Below, one piece after another: positions 22,787 through 30,830 of a stretch of 53,296 bases of DNA. The notes under the pieces are model-generated. The model was not told the DNA's origin. It was given only the letters and a program-made list of their open reading frames with translations, and searched no databases. Each line of letters opens with the position of its first letter. Within the stretch, counting starts at the first letter, position 1. Source of the DNA: an uncultured Rhodopila sp. (GTDB lineage Bacteria > Pseudomonadota > Alphaproteobacteria > Acetobacterales > Acetobacteraceae); the NCBI RefSeq assembly GCF_903944925.1, contig NZ_CAJATU010000039.1, positions 1 through 53,296 of the forward strand. The letters run 5' to 3'. The position numbers and the translations under genes are program-made.

Positions 22787-24199
22787 TCACTCCCGATCCG
22801 CTATCCAATTCCCGTGAAACCCCAGCGGCACGCGCGCCGGCAGGTGAACCGTGGCGGCAGGCTCGCCGCCGAGATCCCCGGCGTTCAACACCACCAGCGC
22901 ACTGCTGTCGTCGCGCAGATCGTAGACGAAGGCGATCAGCCAGCCGTCATCCTCGGCCGCGTCCGGATGGCGCGGGACAAACACCGCCTCGGCCGGCATG
23001 TGGTGCGCGCCGTAATCGTGCCGGATCACCATGCCCGTCTGCATGTCGTGGCGATACAGCGGCTGCGGCCCGGGCGCGTCGAGCGCCGTGCCGATGGAGT
23101 AGGCATAGCGATACGCCTGTCCCGCCAGGCGGTCGTCGCAGCGGGGAAATTCCTGCCGGAAGCCGGAGACGATGCTGCGCTGCACCCGGCTGCCCGCGGG
23201 GTCGAGGGTCCAGCGTTCGAAGCTGCTGTTGAAGCCCTCCGGCCCATGGCGGGAGGTGTCGAACATACGCGGATAGGCTACGACATCGATCACCGTGCTG
23301 CCGTCATTGCGATCGTAGGCATTGGCGATGTGGAACGCGTAGCAGGGATCGATGTCGAACCAGCGGATTGCACCGGCGTCGCCGCCGCGCGGCAGCAGGC
23401 CGACGCGGGCCGGATGGCGTTCGTTCCAGGCATAGGGCAGCGCCCGGCCGCGCAGCAGCGCCCGCAAGGAGAACGTCACCGGCAGGTCAAGGATCACGAC
23501 ATGCGAGCGCGTCACCGCGCCATCATGCACCATCGGCCCATGGCGGACCGGGATGGCGACCTCTTTTACCAGGGTGCCATCGCGGCCGATGACGACGTAG
23601 TCGACACGCTCCCGGTTGGCCACGTCGTAGCACACGGCGTGCAGCTCGCCGGTCGCCGGGTCGCGCCGCGGATGCGCGGAGAACGATCGCGTGGACCGCG
23701 CCGCGAACAGGTTGTGGCGCAGCGTGTTCAACTCGCCGTCGAGTTCGACCGGCAGCGCCGCGCCCTCCACCAGCGCCCATAGGCGGCCGGCGTGGCCGAT
23801 GATGTTCGTATTGACAATATCGATGGTGCCGCGGCGCGGCCCCGGCGCGGTGGGGCGGCCGAGCCGCTGCTGCACCGAGTCGGTGCCGATCCAGCGATTG
23901 CGGTACCAAAGGGCTTTGCCGTCGCGCAAGCGGACGCCGTGCACCATGCCGGCGCCGAGGAACCAATGGTGGATGCCCGGATTGGCGACGTCCATCGGGT
24001 TCGGGCCGATGCGGGCGTAGAGACCGTTCAACTCGCGCGGCAGCGTTCCGGTGACGGCCAGGCCGGTGTGCGTCACTTCCGCGTGCACCGGCGCGAACGG
24101 TCCTTCGAGGTAACGGTTGGCCGCGTCGTAGGGCGCGAGCCGTTGCGCCTTGCAGGAAACCCAATGGACGGCGTGCTCCAACGTGGAGGCCCCTGACAT
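22787..24199 (-). CDS. Carotenoid cleavage oxygenase family enzyme
   Basis: A 470-residue non-haem iron dioxygenase of the carotenoid oxygenase/RPE65 family, a seven-bladed propeller that cleaves polyene double bonds. The family N-terminus GLYARIGPNP is present. The four iron-binding His are seen in FSAHPRRDP, MVHDGAVT, YAFHIANAYD and LGFHGNW. AGGGAG lies about 10 nt before ATG 24199. The frame is open to 24403, with another ATG at 24226, but neither has a better site. In a phototroph the substrate could be an own carotenoid or an apocarotenoid; the window does not tell. It stands alone between the secreted genes and the bchO region. Confidence 0.88.
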   Translation of the reverse strand: MSGASTLEHAVHWVSCKAQRLAPYDAANRYLEGPFAPVHAEVTHTGLAVTGTLPRELNGLYARIGPNPMDVANPGIHHWFLGAGMVHGVRLRDGKALWYRNRWIGTDSVQQRLGRPTAPGPRRGTIDIVNTNIIGHAGRLWALVEGAALPVELDGELNTLRHNLFAARSTRSFSAHPRRDPATGELHAVCYDVANRERVDYVVIGRDGTLVKEVAIPVRHGPMVHDGAVTRSHVVILDLPVTFSLRALLRGRALPYAWNERHPARVGLLPRGGDAGAIRWFDIDPCYAFHIANAYDRNDGSTVIDVVAYPRMFDTSRHGPEGFNSSFERWTLDPAGSRVQRSIVSGFRQEFPRCDDRLAGQAYRYAYSIGTALDAPGPQPLYRHDMQTGMVIRHDYGAHHMPAEAVFVPRHPDAAEDDGWLIAFVYDLRDDSSALVVLNAGDLGGEPAATVHLPARVPLGFHGNWIADRE

Positions 24200-24364
24200 G
24201 GCGTTCGGCTCCCTGATCGCGCGCATCTGCCGTTCTTTGCGCACTATGATTTCAGGTAATGCCGAACTCCCGGCCGGTAAGGGAGGTCCGGGGGAAGTGA
24301 AGTCTAAAAAACGAGTGAGCACTCCACTTCCGTCCCGGATCTCGGCGCTATGGCCGTGCCCCCC

Positions 24365-24448
24365 TTGTCGTGCCTCGTGACGAGGTGGGCTTGGCCCGGC
24401 CATCCACGACTTTGGCTATTTCGACAAAGAGGCCGGCCATGACACGGA
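24365..24448. repeat. Dispersed palindromic repeat pair
   Basis: Two units of the family, GCCCGGCCATCCACGACTT and GGCCGGCCATGACACGG, lie between two minus-strand genes, upstream of the carotenoid oxygenase. The CCATCCACGACTT half is shared word for word with the copy near 45.7 kb. Confidence 0.65.
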
Positions 24449-24477
24449 AGCAACGGCGCGGCGCGGCGCGCCCCTGC

Positions 24478-24954
24478 TCAGTGCGCCGAACCCGCGTTCG
24501 GGTCTTTCTGCATGATGGCCACCATGCCGAACACCGGCGCCTGGCCGGGCGCCCGCGAGACCTCGTTGTAATAGAGGAAATCGCCCTCACGGCGGAGCGT
24601 GAACTCGGTCCCGACATCGTCCTTCCCGGGCACCAGCACGTTCAGCCTGGTGCCCACGATCGCTCCAATCTTCATCCCGTTGTGATACACGTCGTTGTTG
24701 GCCTTGACCTCGAAATCGTCGTTCATCGGGAAGGCCTGCTTGAAACTTTCGCAGGCGAACGATGCGTCCCGCACCCCGAACAGCACCGGGGTGCCGGCGA
24801 ACCGCATCTTGACTTCGCTGCACGCCAGAATGTCCGCTCCCATCTGGAACGATCCTTTGCCGATCCAATCTCCGTCGACCTGGCTTGCGCCGGTTTGGGC
24901 GAAGGCCGAAAAGCTCGCCAGGCTCATGGCCGCCAACAGAATGCTGAGTTTCAT
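24478..24954 (-). CDS. Small exported protein of unknown function
   Basis: A 158-residue protein with a signal peptide (MKLSILLAAMSLASFSAFAQ). The mature domain is about 138 residues and mostly beta, with two Cys (ILACSEVKM and SFACESFKQ) that may form a disulphide. Patterns such as DGDWIGKGSFQMG and RREGDFLYYNEVS suggest a small lipocalin- or DUF-like beta barrel, but I recognise no family. GGGAGGAG lies 8-15 nt before the ATG, fixing the start. It is downstream of bchO on the same strand with a 140-nt gap, so a shared transcript is possible. Confidence 0.72.
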   Translation of the reverse strand: MKLSILLAAMSLASFSAFAQTGASQVDGDWIGKGSFQMGADILACSEVKMRFAGTPVLFGVRDASFACESFKQAFPMNDDFEVKANNDVYHNGMKIGAIVGTRLNVLVPGKDDVGTEFTLRREGDFLYYNEVSRAPGQAPVFGMVAIMQKDPNAGSAH

Positions 24955-25094
24955 GATATTGTCTCCTCCCGATGCACGAAAACCTGATGATCCGGCTACC
25001 GGCTTTGGCCGATTGACTGTCCTTGCGTAGACGATCCGGGACGCCCGTGCAAGGAACCGGATGCGGCGGGCCGAGCCATGGCCAACCACGCGGT

Positions 25095-26093
25095 CTATGC
25101 TGCGGCGGGTTCCGCCTGGCGGGCACCTTCGGGTTCAGCCGCGACACCGGAGTCTCGCGCCACCCGCCGGATGATCGCAGCCGTCTCTTCCGGGGCTTCC
25201 TCGTGCGACAGGTGCCCATAACCCTTGTGCACGATCAGCTCGCAGCCCGGCACGTGAGCGGCTGTGCGATAGGCGGCCAGCGGCGGCACCGCCCGGTCGC
25301 CTTCGGCCGCCACGAGCACGAGGCGGCACGGCAGGGACGGCAGGTCGCGGAGAACTTGCCGCAAATCCCAGTTGGCAAACATATGCAGCACGTTGCGCAC
25401 ATGCCCCGGATTGCCCATCAGGCGCGCATAGGCGTCTAAACCGGCGTCATTCAGCCGGCTGCCGGTATTGGCGATCAGCCGCTCGATGACGCCCGGCCTG
25501 TGGACACGGCGGCTGAACATCCAAGGCAGGATCGGGGTCAAGGCCAGCAGCCTTGCCGCCGAACGGCACAGCGGACCGGCGAAGCCCGGTATCGGCAGCA
25601 TGGCGCCGTTCAGGGCCACCAGCACCGCGGGCGCGGCAATGATTCTGCTCAGCACCAGCCGCGCCAGGACCGCCGCGCCGGCCGAGTGACCGACCGCCAC
25701 CACCGGCGAGACGCCAAGTGCCAGCAGCAGCGCCCCCAGGCCGGCGGCCATGGCATCCACCGTCATTCCGGAGGCTCCGGGCATGCCGGTAAAGCCATGG
25801 CCGTGCAGGTCGGGCGCGACGACGGTGAAATCATTCGCCAGGCTCGGCATGAGATCGCGCCAACTGCTGGAGCAAGCACCGGCGCCATGGGCCAACAGCA
25901 GTATCGGCCCGCGTCCCATGATCTGCACATGCCACGTCAGGGTCTCTGTCTTTACAAAGCGGCTGGCGCTGCGATTCGGCCAGTTCGCGCCGTCGGTTGA
26001 CCAGTCCAGGCCGTTTCGTGGCGTGCGGACAGTCGAACGCCGTTGGCAATGAGGAAAGGCGGCGATCCGCGCATGCGTCACGACAGACGTCAT
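25095..26093 (-). CDS. bchO: BchO-like alpha/beta hydrolase of bacteriochlorophyll synthesis
   Basis: A 332-residue (or shorter) alpha/beta hydrolase. The region DWSTDGANWPNRSASRFVKT, then LTWHVQIMGRGP and SWRDLMPSLA, is typical of BchO, a protein linked to the magnesium-chelatase step though its exact role is unclear. The fold shows LLAHGAGAC (oxyanion loop), the nucleophile elbow VGHSAGAA and a final His in GYGHLSHEEA. The start is uncertain: ATG 26093 adds about 28 residues not expected in the family, and no closer ATG is in frame. In most phototrophs bchO lies beside bchD/bchI; here no other bch gene is near. A one-mismatch CrtJ/PpsR-type site lies 158 bp upstream. Confidence 0.8.
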   Translation of the reverse strand: MTSVVTHARIAAFPHCQRRSTVRTPRNGLDWSTDGANWPNRSASRFVKTETLTWHVQIMGRGPILLLAHGAGACSSSWRDLMPSLANDFTVVAPDLHGHGFTGMPGASGMTVDAMAAGLGALLLALGVSPVVAVGHSAGAAVLARLVLSRIIAAPAVLVALNGAMLPIPGFAGPLCRSAARLLALTPILPWMFSRRVHRPGVIERLIANTGSRLNDAGLDAYARLMGNPGHVRNVLHMFANWDLRQVLRDLPSLPCRLVLVAAEGDRAVPPLAAYRTAAHVPGCELIVHKGYGHLSHEEAPEETAAIIRRVARDSGVAAEPEGARQAEPAAA

Positions 26094-26250
26094 CGGCGAC
26101 AGTCCTTATATATCGGGTCAGGGCGCCGGCCTGGACGTTCCCGCGACCAGCAAAGGCGGCTTCGACGCCGTGGCGGGGGAGGTCTGCCGGATAGGGTCCG
26201 AACGCTTCGGCAATGCCTTCCGTTGGCAAGGCGTTGCATCAATGTTACGT

Positions 26251-26268
26251 GGTCAGGTTCATATGACA
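26251..26268. promoter_or_regulatory. Candidate CrtJ/PpsR-type site between bchO and tspO
   Basis: GGTCA-N8-TGACA matches the TGTCA-N8-TGACA dyad with one mismatch, and two further TGTCA words follow within 30 bp (26271 and near 26284). It lies in the 578-bp gene-free region between divergent bchO and tspO, both often under photosynthesis control. I saw nothing else of note in 26094-26671. Assignment to a regulator is inference. Confidence 0.35.
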
Positions 26269-26671
26269 GGTGTCACGAACTGTTGTCAGCCGGATGACGT
26301 CGCGCAAGGCGCTTTGGAGCGGCGGAAATATCCGTTTGGCCGTAAAGCGTTGATATTGACCGAACGCCAATAAATTATTGCAACGATACTTCAGCGCACC
26401 CGGGACTCGCACTGTCAACCAACCTGGCGGGTTTGCCGGCGCCGGCCGGGGCTTGGCGCCGGATGATGCCCGGCCACAAGCTTTCTTGAAAAAATCCGGC
26501 GCGAGGCCGCAGTTAACAGCCGATCAATGCTTCCCATCTCCCGCGATACCGCCGGAGAGACGTTGTTGAAGGTTTAGACGGGTGCCAGGGGACTTTTTGT
26601 CTCCCCGGCCTCGCCAAGGCCATCGGGGCGGCCGGCTAACCAATAGTCGCAGTGATCGAGGAGGCCGATGC

Positions 26672-27178
26672 ATGAACACATATCTTGTTATCGCAGTGGT
26701 TTGGGGGGTGCTGGTCGCAGCCACGGGAGCGTTCCTGACCGATAGCCGCTCCACCTGGTATCGGGACCAGTTGAAGAAGCCGTCCTGGCAGCCGCCGGAC
26801 TGGGCGTTCGGGCCGGCCTGGTCGGTCATTTTCGCCCTGGCGGGATGGTCGCTGTATCTCGGGCTGCGGGACGCTCCGAATGAGGACGCCCGCCTGCTGG
26901 TGGTTGGCCTGTTCGTGCTGAACGGCCTGGCGAACATCGTTTGGAGCCCGCTGTTCTTCACGCTGCGGCGGCCGGACTGGGCGCTGATGGAGGTGCCGTT
27001 CTTATGGCTGTCGGTCCTGGCCCCGCTGGTGGTGCTGTGGCCGATATCCGAGACGGCCAGTTGGCTTCTGGTGCCTTACCTGTGCTGGGTTTCGTTTGCT
27101 GCCTATCTCAATCGGACGGTGGTACGCATCAATCCCCCGTTCGGGATGCGTGCCGCTCCGGCATGGGACTCTCAGTAG
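26672..27178 (+). CDS. tspO: Tryptophan-rich sensory protein TspO/CrtK
   Basis: A 168-residue inner or outer membrane protein of the TspO/MBR family with five hydrophobic segments. It has the signature WYRDQLKKPSWQPPDWAFGPAW near residue 30 and NGLANIVWSPLFF near residue 85, with many Trp. TspO binds porphyrins and, in Rhodobacter, damps photosynthesis gene expression in oxygen. GAGGAGG lies 9-15 nt before the ATG, which rules out the longer open frame from 26582. A hairpin terminator lies about 70 nt downstream. Divergence from bchO fits a photopigment-linked role. Confidence 0.9.
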   Translation: MNTYLVIAVVWGVLVAATGAFLTDSRSTWYRDQLKKPSWQPPDWAFGPAWSVIFALAGWSLYLGLRDAPNEDARLLVVGLFVLNGLANIVWSPLFFTLRRPDWALMEVPFLWLSVLAPLVVLWPISETASWLLVPYLCWVSFAAYLNRTVVRINPPFGMRAAPAWDSQ

Positions 27179-27247
27179 GCCGCTTGCTATCCGGGAGGTG
27201 CGCCGAGCCGATCGGCTACCTTCCGGGCAAGTATAAGGCTTAGGGAT

Positions 27248-27283
27248 AGCGGCTGCCCGTGGAACGAACGGGCCGCTTTTATT
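27248..27283 (+). terminator. Rho-independent terminator of tspO
   Basis: AGCGG and CCCGT pair with ACGGG and CCGCT, with a 3-nt bulge and a 7-nt loop. The stem is followed by TTTTATTG. It lies 70 nt after the tspO stop. Confidence 0.65.
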
Positions 27284-27341
27284 GTGCCTCTTATGGAAGT
27301 CCGCCCAAGGCGCTACTTTAGTGGGCAAATTAGCGGCTCCA

Positions 27342-27428
27342 CCCCCGTGTCTGGTCCGGCCACCCCCGACTTGCGGTGGCCTGTGGCGTAAAAGTCGTGG
27401 ATGAACGAGCCCGGCCATGACACGGGGG
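27342..27428. repeat. Dispersed palindromic repeat with exact 10-bp inverted ends
   Basis: An 87-bp element bounded by CCCCCGTGTC and GACACGGGGG. It contains CCGACTT and AAGTCGTGGATG facing each other, then CCCGGCCATGAC. The facing arms are the same words as in the copies near 24.4 and 45.7 kb. It lies between tspO and the next minus-strand gene. Confidence 0.65.
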
Positions 27429-27484
27429 GAAAGCCACCAGCGTTGTGGGCCGAAGATCTCGCGCTGCCGCCCGAATAGAATCAA

Positions 27485-27509
27485 AAACGGGACGCTAGGC
27501 GTCCCGTTT
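27485..27509 (-). terminator. Strong rho-independent terminator
   Basis: A perfect 11-bp stem (AAACGGGACGC and complement) has a 3-nt loop and, on the minus strand, a run of five T. It lies 70 nt downstream of the small minus-strand gene at 27579. It could also act in the other direction, where the stem ends in TTT. Confidence 0.8.
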
Positions 27510-27578
27510 CAGTTCTCACGACACAATCGCGTTGTTCCAGACAGTGCTTTCGCGAGCGCCGTGTGAGGGACGCGCGAC

Positions 27579-27782
27579 TTAATCCTGCTTGCGGCGAAAA
27601 GGCGTCATCAGCAAAGCGCTGACAATCAGACCGGTCCAGCGATCGAGTGGTCCGAAGAGTTTCGGGTACCGGTTGTTGCCGCGATACAGATAATCCAGCC
27701 AGGCAAACAGAAGATAAAGCAGGCTTATAGTGAACGCCATGCGGATCGCGAAGTCGATATACGGGGGCAGACCAAACAACAT
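27579..27782 (-). CDS. Small membrane protein of unknown function
   Basis: A 67-residue protein with one clear hydrophobic segment (FAIRMAFTISLLYLLFAWL, about 11-29). A second weak segment may lie near residues 50-60. The ends are basic (FRRKQD). GAGGGA lies 8-13 nt before the ATG, and a strong terminator follows the gene on the same strand; both support a real gene. I recognise no family. Base use is a little less GC-rich than in its neighbours. Confidence 0.6.
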   Translation of the reverse strand: MLFGLPPYIDFAIRMAFTISLLYLLFAWLDYLYRGNNRYPKLFGPLDRWTGLIVSALLMTPFRRKQD

Positions 27783-28273
27783 GTTTCAGTTCCCTCTGGT
27801 TCAGAGCGCGCAGTGCATTGCACAACGGACGAGTCGCAAGGACTGGTACCGTGCAGTGCCAGTATAGTCAAAGTGATCGGCGAAACACAAGCTTATTTCA
27901 GCGATTGACCAGAATAAGCGCTGATTCCGGCTTTTAGTTCCTCATTTCCGCATACGTCACGCAGACTTGTTCCGGCAATGTCGTGGTAGAGTCCTGCCGA
28001 TCGGCGGCAGCCTGTATCGGGCTGCTGCGCGAAGACTTGAACCGTGCCGAAAAGCGCCTTGACCACACTCCGCTTTTCGCTCGGCACGCGCAAAAGCCTG
28101 TTCCCGCCTCGCGTCTCTGTGCGCTACTGCGAGGTGGACATCGCCCCACCCGTGGTACCTGCTTCCGCCACGGAGGGCCGTCGAGACGGGCGGTCGCTCC
28201 GGCGCGAACGGGGCGGCGCGCGACAGCCCCCGGAAAGCCCCCGCTACAGGGGCAACGATGCAAGGAAACGACC
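27783..28273. other. Gene-free region with a long imperfect hairpin
   Basis: About 490 bases without a convincing coding frame between two divergent genes. A long inverted repeat spans 28043-28088. Its outer CGTGCCG/CGGCACG and inner AAAAGCG/CGCTTTT arms are separated by a 4-nt bulge and a 14-nt loop. Promoters for both flanking genes are expected here. AAGGA lies before the next ATG. Confidence 0.35.
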
Positions 28274-29371
28274 ATGAACAGACGCGCATTCCTGGCCTCT
28301 TCGGCGGCAGCCACCACCGCCGCCGCCACGTTGCAAATCGCCTCCGCGGCACAGGTTCCGCCAACCGGCGAAACCGGCGTTCCGCTTTGGCCCACCGGCG
28401 GTGACAGGCTGCCGCTGGGTCCACTGCAGGACTCCCGCTATCCCGATTCGCATATCGAGGCGCTCGATCCCAAGCGCTTCAAGGGCAGTCCCGGCACCGG
28501 CGCGGTGGAGCGCGTCGCCACCGGCATGCGCTGGGCGGAAGGGCCGGCTTATTTCCGCGCCGGCCGCTACCTGGTGTTCAGCGACATCCCCAACAATCGG
28601 CAGATGCGGCTGCTGGAGGACGACAACCATCTCAGCGTCTTCCGGTCACCGTCCTATAATTCCAACGGCAACACGGTCGATCGCCAGGGGCGGCTGGTGT
28701 CCTGCCAGCATTCCGGGCGCCGCGTGGTGCGGACGGAACTCGACGGCACAGTCACGATCATCGCCGACAGCTACAACGGCAAGAAACTCAATTCACCGAA
28801 CGATGTCGTCGTGGCCTCGGACGATTCGATCTGGTTCACCGATCCGAGCTATGGAATCCTTGGTAACTATGAAGGAATAAAAGCGGCGCCCGAGCAGGAC
28901 AAGCACAACGTCTATCGCGTGGACTCGCGCAGCGGCGACGTGAAGGTGGTCGTTGACGATTTCACCCAGCCGAACGGCCTTGCCTTCTCACCGGACGAAA
29001 AGAAGCTCTACATCATCGACAGCGGCCTGACCGAAGGCGGGCCGGCCAATATTCGCGTGTTCGATGTCGATACCGGTGCCGGCAAGCTGTCGAACGGCAA
29101 GGTCTTCGCCGAGAATTTCGCGCCCGGCATCACCGACGGGATGCGCCTGGATGTCGAGGGCAATGTCTGGTGCAGCATGGGCTGGGGCGATCCGAAAGAA
29201 GATGGCGTGCGCTGCTACGCCCCGAACGGCGACCTTATCGGCAAGATCCATCTGCCGGAAACCTGCGCCAACCTCGTGTTCGGCGGCCTGCTGCGCAACC
29301 GCCTCTATATCTGCGCCAGCACATCGGTTTACGCGCTGTACGTGAATACCCAGGGCGCGGCCGTTCCGTAA
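28274..29371 (+). CDS. Exported SMP-30/gluconolactonase-family lactonase
   Basis: A 365-residue six-bladed propeller enzyme of the SMP-30/gluconolactonase/LRE family, which hydrolyses sugar or other lactones with a bound divalent metal. The N-terminus MNRRAFLASSAAATTAAA is a Tat-type signal with paired Arg. Metal-site motifs are visible: WAEGPAYF (Glu), NSPNDVVVASDDSIWFTDPS (Asn), QPNGLAFSPDEKKLYIIDSG (Asn and Asp). AAGGA lies 8-12 nt before the ATG. It stands alone, with its own hairpin 20 nt downstream. The substrate is unknown. If gluconolactone, it would be periplasmic and could complement sugar use. Confidence 0.87.
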   Translation: MNRRAFLASSAAATTAAATLQIASAAQVPPTGETGVPLWPTGGDRLPLGPLQDSRYPDSHIEALDPKRFKGSPGTGAVERVATGMRWAEGPAYFRAGRYLVFSDIPNNRQMRLLEDDNHLSVFRSPSYNSNGNTVDRQGRLVSCQHSGRRVVRTELDGTVTIIADSYNGKKLNSPNDVVVASDDSIWFTDPSYGILGNYEGIKAAPEQDKHNVYRVDSRSGDVKVVVDDFTQPNGLAFSPDEKKLYIIDSGLTEGGPANIRVFDVDTGAGKLSNGKVFAENFAPGITDGMRLDVEGNVWCSMGWGDPKEDGVRCYAPNGDLIGKIHLPETCANLVFGGLLRNRLYICASTSVYALYVNTQGAAVP

Positions 29372-29391
29372 CGGCCGGACGGGGGCGGGTG

Positions 29392-29414
29392 GATGGGGCG
29401 ATAACCGCCCCATC
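29392..29414 (+). terminator. Hairpin downstream of the lactonase gene
   Basis: A perfect 9-bp stem (GATGGGGCG and complement) with a 5-nt loop begins 21 nt after the stop codon. No T run follows, so it may protect the transcript end rather than terminate. Confidence 0.5.
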
Positions 29415-29450
29415 GGCATGGCCGGCCGTGCCCCGCCGTCTCCGCGCCTG

Positions 29451-29528
29451 CCGTCTTGGCCGGGCCTGTCCCGGCCATCTGCGCTAGCGGCGGTGCGAGG
29501 ATGGCCGGGACACGCCCGGCCATGACGG
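29451..29528. repeat. Dispersed palindromic repeat, inverted pair
   Basis: Two units face each other: GGCCGGGCCTGTCCCGGCCAT and ATGGCCGGGACACGCCCGGCC, the second followed by ATGACGG. Each unit has a 7-bp GGCCGGG/CCCGGCC stem. They lie between convergent genes, the lactonase and fixK. Confidence 0.65.
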
Positions 29529-29561
29529 TAAGTAAGCCGTTGCTCCCAAAAGGCCCGCTGC

Positions 29562-30254
29562 TTACGCCATCATCAGGCGCAGCGCCTTGCGGTCCTTCAG
29601 CATCACCCGCCGGGCCGTCGGCAGGCCGATGACACCGTCGCGCTCCAGGTGCGACAGGGTCCGCGACACCGTTTCTATGGTCAGTCCGAGGTAGTCGGCG
29701 ATGTCCTGCCGGCTCATGGGCAGGTCGATCGCATCGTCGCGCTCTTCCCGCTCCGACATTTCCAGCAGGAAGGTGGCAATCTTCTGCACCGCCGTGCCGC
29801 GGCCCAGCAGCAGCGAATGTTCCTGTGAGCGCGCCAGGCAGGTCATGGCATGGGTGAAGAACTGCCGCGCCAGGCGGTCTTCCTGCGCGAGCGAGCCGTC
29901 CGTGCCGCGGCGGCGATAGGCGATCACCTGGCATTCCGACACCGCCTCGGCCGAGAGGCGATACTGAGCGCCGGATTCAAAGCCGAACACGTCGCCCTCG
30001 GCATGGAAGGCGTCGATCTGGCGGCGGCCGTCGCTGAGGAAGCGGCAGGTCCGCACCATGCCCTTGACGACCTTGTAGAAGAACTTGGCCTGGTCGCCTT
30101 CTTCGTAGATCGCGCGATCCGGCACGAAATGATGAACGGTCCCGCTCAGTCCGGCATCGCCGGCGAAACTGTCTTCACTGAAGCCCGCCGATATCCAGGG
30201 CATCGACGACGCTGCACGCGACGTTTTGACAGCGATTGCGAGGGAAGCGGACAT
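29562..30254 (-). CDS. fixK: Crp/Fnr-family transcription regulator, FixK type
   Basis: A 230-residue regulator. A cyclic-nucleotide-like beta domain (about 40-145: FFYKVVKGMVRTCRFLSDGR, FHAEGDVFGFE) is followed by a dimer helix and a winged helix-turn-helix (SRQDIADYLGLTIETVSRTL, about 190-210). The N-terminus lacks the cysteine cluster that binds iron-sulphur in FNR, so this is the FixK class, controlled by its synthesis through FixL-FixJ. AGGAG lies 7 nt before the ATG. It sits beyond fixJ and a receiver gene on the same strand, forming a fixLJ-x-K set. A matching FixK-type box lies at 33387-33400. Confidence 0.88.
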   Translation of the reverse strand: MSASLAIAVKTSRAASSMPWISAGFSEDSFAGDAGLSGTVHHFVPDRAIYEEGDQAKFFYKVVKGMVRTCRFLSDGRRQIDAFHAEGDVFGFESGAQYRLSAEAVSECQVIAYRRRGTDGSLAQEDRLARQFFTHAMTCLARSQEHSLLLGRGTAVQKIATFLLEMSEREERDDAIDLPMSRQDIADYLGLTIETVSRTLSHLERDGVIGLPTARRVMLKDRKALRLMMA

Positions 30255-30338
30255 CGGAGGCTCCTGTCATGGAAAGACCGTGACCCCCGTTGTAATGGCC
30301 CGCACGCGGCTGTGAATTCGGTTTAATCCTAGGGGAAT

Positions 30339-30746
30339 TTACGTAATGCTGCCGGCACGACGATCCGATTCGGGCGTCGAACCGAGGATCAGCCGGATAT
30401 TGTCCGCCAGGGCATTGTCCATGAGCGGCTTCTCCAGCACCATCCGCACCCCCGCCGCGTTGGCGCGCGCCTTGACCCGCGGCGTTGCGTGGCTGGTCAG
30501 CAGGATCGCCGGCACGTTCAGATTCAGCGCGCTCAGGCGGCTGAGCAGGGCAAAGCCGTCCATGCTCGGGTTACGGTCGTCCAGAATCACGCACCGCGCG
30601 TGCGACAAATCGGGATCGGCCAGCAGCCCGAAGCCGCCGCGATGAACATGCACGCACAGACCTTCAAGCTGCAGGGCGAACTGCAGCGAGTCCCGCACAG
30701 CCTGGTCTTCATCGACGATCAATATGAGATCTCGTTGGAAGGCCAT
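30339..30746 (-). CDS. Single-domain response regulator (receiver only)
   Basis: A 135-residue receiver domain with no output domain. Acidic pocket Asp12-Glu13-Asp14, phosphoacceptor Asp56 in VILDDRNPSMDG, a Thr/Ser switch in LLTSHA and the conserved Lys in LEKPL are present. GGAG lies 8-11 nt before this ATG; a longer start at 30767 lacks a site. It lies between fixJ and fixK. Receiver-only proteins there could compete with FixJ for FixL phosphate or feed back on the kinase; FixT, a known FixL inhibitor, is a receiver-like protein. That role here is inference. Confidence 0.82.
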   Translation of the reverse strand: MAFQRDLILIVDEDQAVRDSLQFALQLEGLCVHVHRGGFGLLADPDLSHARCVILDDRNPSMDGFALLSRLSALNLNVPAILLTSHATPRVKARANAAGVRMVLEKPLMDNALADNIRLILGSTPESDRRAGSIT

Positions 30747-30830
30747 TCCAAAACTCCAGCACCCCACGAACCACGCTTATCGCGAGGACCTGTGCGGATC
30801 GTATGGAAAGGCATCAAACCACGCTTTGAT

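Noticed and set aside
24200..24403. Longer start for the carotenoid oxygenase
   Set aside because: The added residues are Pro/Arg-rich, overlap a dispersed repeat and lack a better ribosome site than ATG 24199.
27893..28395. Minus-strand frames in the gap before the lactonase gene
   Set aside because: Low-complexity Arg/Pro-rich translations, no ribosome site, no family resemblance.
30813..30830. ATCAAA-N6-TTTGAT as a FixK box
   Set aside because: The half-sites are in the reverse order and spacing to TTGAT-N4-ATCAA, and the site lies at the end of fixJ, not at a promoter.
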